Shown here piece by piece: positions 59,962 through 64,000 of a stretch of 64,000 nucleotides of DNA. Under the pieces are notes generated by a model. It did no database searches and was not told where the DNA came from. It worked only from the letters and a program-made list of their open reading frames with translations. Source of the DNA: Pseudomonas putida. Its GTDB lineage: Bacteria > Pseudomonadota > Gammaproteobacteria > Pseudomonadales > Pseudomonadaceae. Every line of letters starts with the position of its first letter. Position 1 is the stretch's first letter. The DNA is taken from assembly GCF_005080685.1 (NCBI RefSeq), contig NZ_CP039371.1, positions 310,001 to 374,000 of the forward strand, written 5' to 3'. The position numbers and the translations under genes were made by a program.

Positions 59962-60281
59962 CTGCCAGGCGCTTGAGAGATAACGATCTGGGGAGGGGAG
60001 CCGGCATCGTTCGAGGGCAGGACCAGGCTCGTGCGAAAGCCGAGCTTGTCGAGCATGTCCATCATGGCGTCCAGCGTAAATTTCTCGATCTTGCCATTGG
60101 CCAGCTCGGAGATGCGCGATTGGGCCACGTTCAGCCTGGCTGCAGCATCATGCTGCTTGAGGCCCATTTTTTTGATGCAGTCCGTGATGAAAATGGACAG
60201 GTCCATCTTCAACGCCATTTTGCTGGCCGTCTCTGCATCGTGGGTGGCGTGGAAGGGGCTTTCGTGAAATTGAAGCGCCAT
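59958..60281 (-). CDS. HigA-type XRE antitoxin
   Basis: 107 residues with an XRE helix-turn-helix at ~38-85 (MGLKQHDAAARLNVAQSRISELANGKIEKFTLDAMMDML), the usual partner for a Gp49-type HigB. It converges on the toxin gene and the two stops share CTAG. The promoter likely lies in the ~120 bp between it and the right repeat. Confidence 0.85.
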   Translation of the reverse strand: MALQFHESPFHATHDAETASKMALKMDLSIFITDCIKKMGLKQHDAAARLNVAQSRISELANGKIEKFTLDAMMDMLDKLGFRTSLVLPSNDAGSPPQIVISQAPGS

Positions 60282-60410
60282 TGGCTTGCCTCAGAAGAGA
60301 TATCTAAAATTTACGATAAAAATCGTAACTGGGCTCGATTGGCAAGTCAAAGCGTTTGTGTGTGGGGGCGTGTCTTGTAGGTCATAGAATGCGGGATATT
60401 TGAGATTGCC

Positions 60411-60563
60411 GGGGCCGCTGCGCGGCCCATCGCAGGCAAGCCAGCTCCTACACCGATCGCGTCGGCAGCTAGGTATTTTTTTCGGCACGACCCTGGGGGA
60501 TGAGGGTTTGCGACGCAAACAAAAAAGGCCCACCTTTCGGTGAGCCTTTTTTGATACTGCGTA

Positions 60564-60586
<23 letters not shown>
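60411..60586. repeat. Direct repeat, right copy (att-like site)
   Basis: Repeats 53010-53184. It includes a REP (60420-60455), the tRNA terminator and the 3' end of the intact tRNA-Thr gene. The flank is homologous to the left copy over ~175 bp, far more than the short att core usually seen. Confidence 0.85.
60521..60552 (-). terminator. Terminator of tRNA-Thr
   Basis: Read on the minus strand, A6-GGCTCACC-GAAA-GGTGGGCC-T6 forms a 14-bp stem with one wobble and a GAAA loop, 11 bp after the tRNA CCA. A copy occurs in the left repeat at 53121-53152. Confidence 0.88.
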
Positions 60587-60639
<53 letters not shown>

Positions 60640-60737
60640 AATGGGGCGTCATTATAGCGATCAGGGGCCGGCTGTAAACCACTTCCTTGTGATTGTGTGC
60701 AAACGACCTAAGTCACCGGCCTAAAAGGAGATTTTTC

Positions 60738-60986
60738 CTACCAGCCGCGGTGGATCGTATTGACGTTTGGCTCGGTCTTGCCTGGGTTGAAGAACAGCTT
60801 GTCGTTGTCGCAGCCACGCTTGCGGCAGGGGCTTTCGTGGCGCATCGGTAGGCCGTTGTCGCCGCCCAGCTGCATGCCAGGGGTGTTCCAGTCGAGGCTG
60901 TTGCTGTGGGGGGCTGGGGTGCTGCTGGCGCAGGCGGTCAGGGCCAGGGTGAAGGTCAACAGGGCAAGGGCTTTGGCTTGGGGCAC
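60738..60986 (-). CDS. Small lipoprotein
   Basis: 82 residues from a GTG start (VPQAKALALLTFTLALTAC). A lipobox LTAC gives an acylated Cys near residue 19. The mature part has two more Cys in CRKRGC. Cell-envelope lipoprotein of unknown function. No strong ribosome site is seen at the GTG; a TTG upstream is less likely. Confidence 0.7.
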   Translation of the reverse strand: MPQAKALALLTFTLALTACASSTPAPHSNSLDWNTPGMQLGGDNGLPMRHESPCRKRGCDNDKLFFNPGKTEPNVNTIHRGW

Positions 60987-61025
60987 GATGTCTAGGTCCG
61001 TTAGTCCATTGTCGGTCTGGCGCAA

Positions 61026-61514
61026 CGCCAGACGGTCGCGGGGCTGGCGGGCAGCGCGCGACTTCGCTTTTTAGTGATTTGGGGTGGGGATGATACACCG
61101 TTGGGGGCGGGTTTGGCGGGGGATGGCACGGGCTTCGCCCGTGTTCGCGGGCAAGCCCGCTCCCACAGGGGATCGCGGCTGGACTATCGGGTGTAGGGGA
61201 TATCTGAATCTGAAACTGGATGCTTCGAGATTGGGGTGAATCGGACGTATCCTACGGCCGCTGGCGAGGTATCGCTGTTGGCGGGGAAGTGGCCCAGGGA
61301 TAACGTTTTCGAGCCGCCTAGCAGGGCGGCCGGGTGTGAGAACCTGAACACGAATCCAACGTCAGCATCCTTCATGGCGGCTGTGCGCGGGCAGACTATG
61401 TCTGGCCGAGAGTTTCTGGATTCGCTCGGTTTCTCACCTCGCGCACCGCTGCCACCCCAATCCGTGAGAAAGGTCGGTGTGGCGGCTTCTGAGGCTCGAA
61501 TCCGGAAGATTGCC
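61026..61514. other. Gap holding a REP and leader sequence
   Basis: A single REP at 61143-61168 (GTTCGCGGGCAAGCCCGCTC...) is visible. The rest (61184-61514) is probably the regulatory region of the DUF6124-like gene; open frames through it have unlikely composition. Confidence 0.5.
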
Positions 61515-61796
61515 ATGAAAAAGAAAATCGTACCCGACCCACCATTCCCCCTTCCAAAAACCCCCTACCTCTTCGCCCATAACTACATCACCCCGCTCGA
61601 CGCCATCGCCAATGTCGAAGTCCTCACCCGCGGCATAATGGCAAGCCTCCACGCTTATCGCGATCTCCATCCCAAAGGAGAAAAGCACCACCTGCTGGTC
61701 GACATCGCACAAGCTGCCAACTCGGCCCATCTGCTCGCCGAACATGCATTCCTGCTGCTCAGCCAGGAACGTGAGGGGGAGGGAGGTCATGAGTGA
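61515..61796 (+). CDS. DUF6124-like small helical protein
   Basis: 93 residues, MKKKIVPDPPFPLPKTPYLF, then helices (PLDAIANVEVLTRGIMASLHAY, HHLLVDIAQAANSAHLLAEHAFLLLSQE). The VPDPP start and the two-helix core fit DUF6124-like Pseudomonas proteins. GAAGATTGCC precedes the ATG. It overlaps the DUF3077 gene by 8 bp. Function unknown. Confidence 0.75.
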   Translation: MKKKIVPDPPFPLPKTPYLFAHNYITPLDAIANVEVLTRGIMASLHAYRDLHPKGEKHHLLVDIAQAANSAHLLAEHAFLLLSQEREGEGGHE

Positions 61797-62061
61797 TGCA
61801 AGCAAACCCACGCTAACCGCCGGCGTCGAAACCTTTCTGCGCGTAGGTGCGTCGCCAGTCGACCTGCTGCGGGTACAACCCGGCATCCCGATCGACGATG
61901 CCTACGAACAAGTCTCGGTGCTGCTCGGATACGTCAAACACCTGCTCCGTGAGGGCGATATGGAAGACGACCACAAGCTGCTGGGAGCAGCGGACTACCT
62001 CGCGAACATGGCCAAGGCCGTGATGGACGATATCGAGATCGCCAAGAACAGATCGCGTTGA
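61789..62061 (+). CDS. DUF3077-like protein
   Basis: 90 residues, FLRVGASPVDLLRVQPGIPI, then DDAYEQVSVLLGYVKHLLRE and AADYLANMAKAVMDDIE. The GIP.DAYEQ pattern fits DUF3077. GGGAGGGAGGT lies just ahead of the ATG. The pair is common in Pseudomonas but has no known function. Confidence 0.8.
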   Translation: MSDASKPTLTAGVETFLRVGASPVDLLRVQPGIPIDDAYEQVSVLLGYVKHLLREGDMEDDHKLLGAADYLANMAKAVMDDIEIAKNRSR

Positions 62062-62367
62062 GCGACGGTGACCTATCGTCGGCCACCCGGCGATAGGTAC
62101 AGAACAGCTCGAAAAACACCCTACAAAGCCGTGAAAACGCGAATATCAGCGGTGCGTCAACAAGCACATCAAAGGTTTATGCACAAGAGGCATCAGCCCG
62201 TTGCGCGCAAGGCATGCCAGTTGACATAACCACCGGTCTTTGCGCAAACGCCTGTTTTCATTGGCCTTGCGTGACACCTCGGAATAAGCCAAACCCTTTA
62301 AATAGCGCTTGGATCCAACCAGTCATCAAAAGCTTGTGCACAGAGTTATCCACAGGTTGTGCTGTGG
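62062..62367. other. Intergenic region with DnaA-box-like site
   Basis: 306 bp before the end of the methyltransferase gene. An exact TTATCCACA lies at 62346-62354 beside CACAGG. No gene is seen, and no terminator was recognised. Confidence 0.5.
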
Positions 62368-63573
62368 CTAAGCGTCCCGTTCGGCCAGTAGCAACAGGTT
62401 ACGCGGTGTGAGTGGGTAGTCGCAGAACGTACCCAGGTTGATGCGATAGCCCTGTTCCTCGAGAAACAGGGCGCGGTCGAGCACCAGCCAGAGCTCCAGC
62501 GGGCGCCGGAACAGGTTGCGCACGCGTTCGAGGTTGCGTACCTCGGCCAGGCGCTGCCAGCCGGCAGCCTCCAACGCTGCCCAGTCCGGGTTGCCCTGCA
62601 GGTCGACCTGGCGTAGCGCGGCCAGCTCGCGGCAGTACTGTTCGAACGGCTTGTCCAGCCAGGCGACTGGCAACGAAGGTGTGGACAAATACTCGTCGCA
62701 CCGACGCTGCTCGCGTTGCAGCAGGTCGAAGCCCAGGCGCCTGGCCATCGAGCAGTCGCGCTGGCGGCGGATGCGGGCGCTCGCGGTGACGGCCTCGCTC
62801 AGGGGCAGGCCGAGGTCGGTCAGGTTCAGGGCCAAGGACGAGCACTGCGCGGCTGTGGATAACGGCTGGTAGTGCTCGCCCAGGATGCGGTTGTAGCAGC
62901 AAGGCGCCACGGCGACGTGGCGGCAACCGCGCTGGCTGGCCAGGCGCAGCAGCTGTACGTGGAGTTCGCCGCAGGCATGCAGGGCCACCACGCTCTTGTC
63001 CGCGTCCAGGTGCTCGGCGCTGCCGGGAGCCATCACGTCCTGGTGAACGTGCGTGGCGGGCAGGTGATGGTGGTCGCTCAGGGCCTGGCCGGCTTCCACT
63101 AGCGTCAGGTCATATTCCAGGCAGGTCAGCTGCTGGCCGGGCTGCAGCAGGCGGCGGCCGAGGTGGCCCTTGCCCGAACACCAGTCGAGCCAGTGCCGGG
63201 TCTGCTGGCGAAAGCCCAGGCGCCGGCTGAAGGCCTCGATCTGTTGCCATTTGCGGCCAGGCACGTTGACGTCGAGGCGGTGTCCGGCAGGGGGTAGGCC
63301 GATGTCGGGCAGCTCGCCCACCGCTGAGAGTTGCAGGGCCCGGGCCGCCAGTTGCGGGAAGGGCGCGGGCAGGTTTTGCGGGGCGAGGTCGGCTTCGGCA
63401 TCGGCCAGGGAACACTGGCGCAGGTGTTCTGCCAGTTCGGGGTGGGTGGTTTCCCAGTCCAGGCGCAGGGCGGTGAAGGGCCTGGGTTTCCACAGCGGTT
63501 GGTGCTCGGTCAGGAATTGGTCGAGGGCCTGGAAGCGAGCGTGTAGGTGGTGGCTGTGGAGGATGGAGGGCAT
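62368..63573 (-). CDS. SAM-dependent methyltransferase (Methyltransf_32 type)
   Basis: 401 residues. The SAM-binding motif is HWLDWCSGKGHLGRRLLQ near residues 139-156, followed by LTCLEYDLTLVEAG and VVALHACGELHVQLL; VAPCCYNRIL is the PCC-containing active-site-like motif of this group. It may modify RNA or protein. Start ATG 63573 follows from the family length. Confidence 0.85.
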   Translation of the reverse strand: MPSILHSHHLHARFQALDQFLTEHQPLWKPRPFTALRLDWETTHPELAEHLRQCSLADAEADLAPQNLPAPFPQLAARALQLSAVGELPDIGLPPAGHRLDVNVPGRKWQQIEAFSRRLGFRQQTRHWLDWCSGKGHLGRRLLQPGQQLTCLEYDLTLVEAGQALSDHHHLPATHVHQDVMAPGSAEHLDADKSVVALHACGELHVQLLRLASQRGCRHVAVAPCCYNRILGEHYQPLSTAAQCSSLALNLTDLGLPLSEAVTASARIRRQRDCSMARRLGFDLLQREQRRCDEYLSTPSLPVAWLDKPFEQYCRELAALRQVDLQGNPDWAALEAAGWQRLAEVRNLERVRNLFRRPLELWLVLDRALFLEEQGYRINLGTFCDYPLTPRNLLLLAERDA

Positions 63574-63605
63574 GGTGGTTTTACAGATGTGGGATGTTTT
63601 CGAGG

Positions 63606-63699
63606 GCCCTTTCGCGGGACAAGCCCGCTCCCACAGAATCCTTACCGGCTGCACATGCAGCGGAAAACCTGTGGGAGCGGGCTTGTCCCGCAAAAGGCT
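63606..63699. repeat. REPIN: inverted REP pair
   Basis: GCCCTTTCGCGGGACAAGCC and GGCTTGTCCCGCAAAAGGC copies face each other around ~32 bp, between the methyltransferase and the ABC permease. This is a GGGACAAGCCC variant of the P. putida REP. Confidence 0.88.
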
Positions 63700-63716
63700 G
63701 CAAGCAGCCTCAGGGG

Positions 63717-64000
63717 CTAGCGGCCCTGGCTTGCGTCAACGCGCAGCCAGCGCTCCAGCAACTTGAAGCCTTGCACCAGCACGAACGAGATCAGCAGGTA
63801 GAACAACCCGGCAGCGAAGAAGATCTCCACCGGCAGGTAGGTCCGGGCAATGATCGTGCGGGCCATGCCGGTCAGTTCCAGCAGGGTCACGGTACTGGCC
63901 AGGGCGCTGGCCTTGAGCATCAGGATCACTTCGTTGCTGTAGGCCGGCAGGCCGATCCGCGACGCACGTGGCAGCATGATGTACCACAGCGTCTTGCCCC
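63717..64000 (-). CDS. Amino-acid ABC transporter permease, HisM/ArtM type (3' part)
   Basis: The frame enters from the right edge. It reads the end of a polar-amino-acid permease, with LPRASRIGLPAYSNEVILMLKASALASTVTLLELTGMARTI and a final TM helix (FFAAGLFYLLISFVLVQGFKLL). The rest of the gene and its operon lie outside the window. Confidence 0.88.
   Translation of the reverse strand, partial: GKTLWYIMLPRASRIGLPAYSNEVILMLKASALASTVTLLELTGMARTIIARTYLPVEIFFAAGLFYLLISFVLVQGFKLLERWLRVDASQGR

Noticed and set aside
61184..61516. Minus-strand frame upstream of the DUF6124-like gene
   Set aside because: No ribosome site, and it overlaps the likely promoter region.
62346..62354. Chromosomal replication origin
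   Set aside because: A single DnaA-box-like site without dnaA/dnaN or a box cluster is not enough.

Overview
The window is high-GC gammaproteobacterial DNA that looks like a Pseudomonas of the P. putida group. Supporting evidence is the ssu(A)DCBF sulfonate operon ending in the Mop-like ssuF, the gshA-tex-ompR/envZ-rimK-rimB-hslR-hslO-pckA gene order, the aguA-OprE-like porin pair, the dctB/dctD-rmlDCAB block, and many Pseudomonas-type REP/REPIN elements between genes. All calls come from reading the sequence and conceptual translations; no database search was run.

Layout. 1-3.75 kb: end of the alkanesulfonate operon (ssuA partial, ssuD, ssuC, ssuB, ssuF). 3.76-9.23 kb: a single 1822-residue toxin-like protein (DUF6543 / dermonecrotic-toxin type). 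9.3-22.3 kb: conserved housekeeping block with a TetR regulator, gshA, a PaaI-type thioesterase, tex, ompR/envZ, rimK/rimB, hslR, a PAP2 phosphatase, hslO and pckA. envZ and rimK each carry an apparent one-base deletion in a short G/C run. 22.3-24.3 kb: ParE-type toxin with an unusually long antitoxin, a hotdog thioesterase and a glycine-zipper protein. 24.3-30.5 kb: FdhF/YdeP-type molybdoenzyme translationally coupled to fdhD, a BON-LysM protein, and the nucleotide hydrolases yrfG, nudE and cysQ. 30.5-37.5 kb: a thioesterase coupled to the dctD/dctB two-component genes, then the four dTDP-rhamnose genes rmlBACD. 37.7-46 kb: a three-part kinase/M23/aminotransferase fusion, aguA, an OprE-like porin and a membrane-anchored glutamate-synthase-like protein. 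46-50.6 kb: a two-component pair divergent from a TonB-dependent siderophore receptor.

50.6-61 kb is accessory. It starts with an uncharacterised nucleotidyltransferase (DUF6036-like) pair, DUF3079, a moaA 3' remnant and a small protein. Then comes a roughly 7.4-kb island (about 53.19-60.59 kb) in the 3' end of tRNA-Thr(UGU), bounded by two ~175-bp direct repeats that include the tRNA terminator and a REP. Its cargo is a compact operon: a TIGR04255-like protein, an HTH protein with a possible membrane segment, an unknown protein with an HDCD motif, and a hidden 40-codon gene. It also holds an Integrase_1-type tyrosine recombinase with its small partner, a C-terminal fragment of a second (P4-type) integrase, two long perfect hairpins near a DnaA-box-like site, and a convergent HigB/HigA-like pair whose stop codons share one CTAG. 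The operon is the best candidate here for an undescribed, possibly anti-phage, system.

61-64 kb returns to the core: a small lipoprotein, a DUF6124-like/DUF3077 pair, a SAM methyltransferase, and the start of an amino-acid ABC permease gene cut by the window edge.
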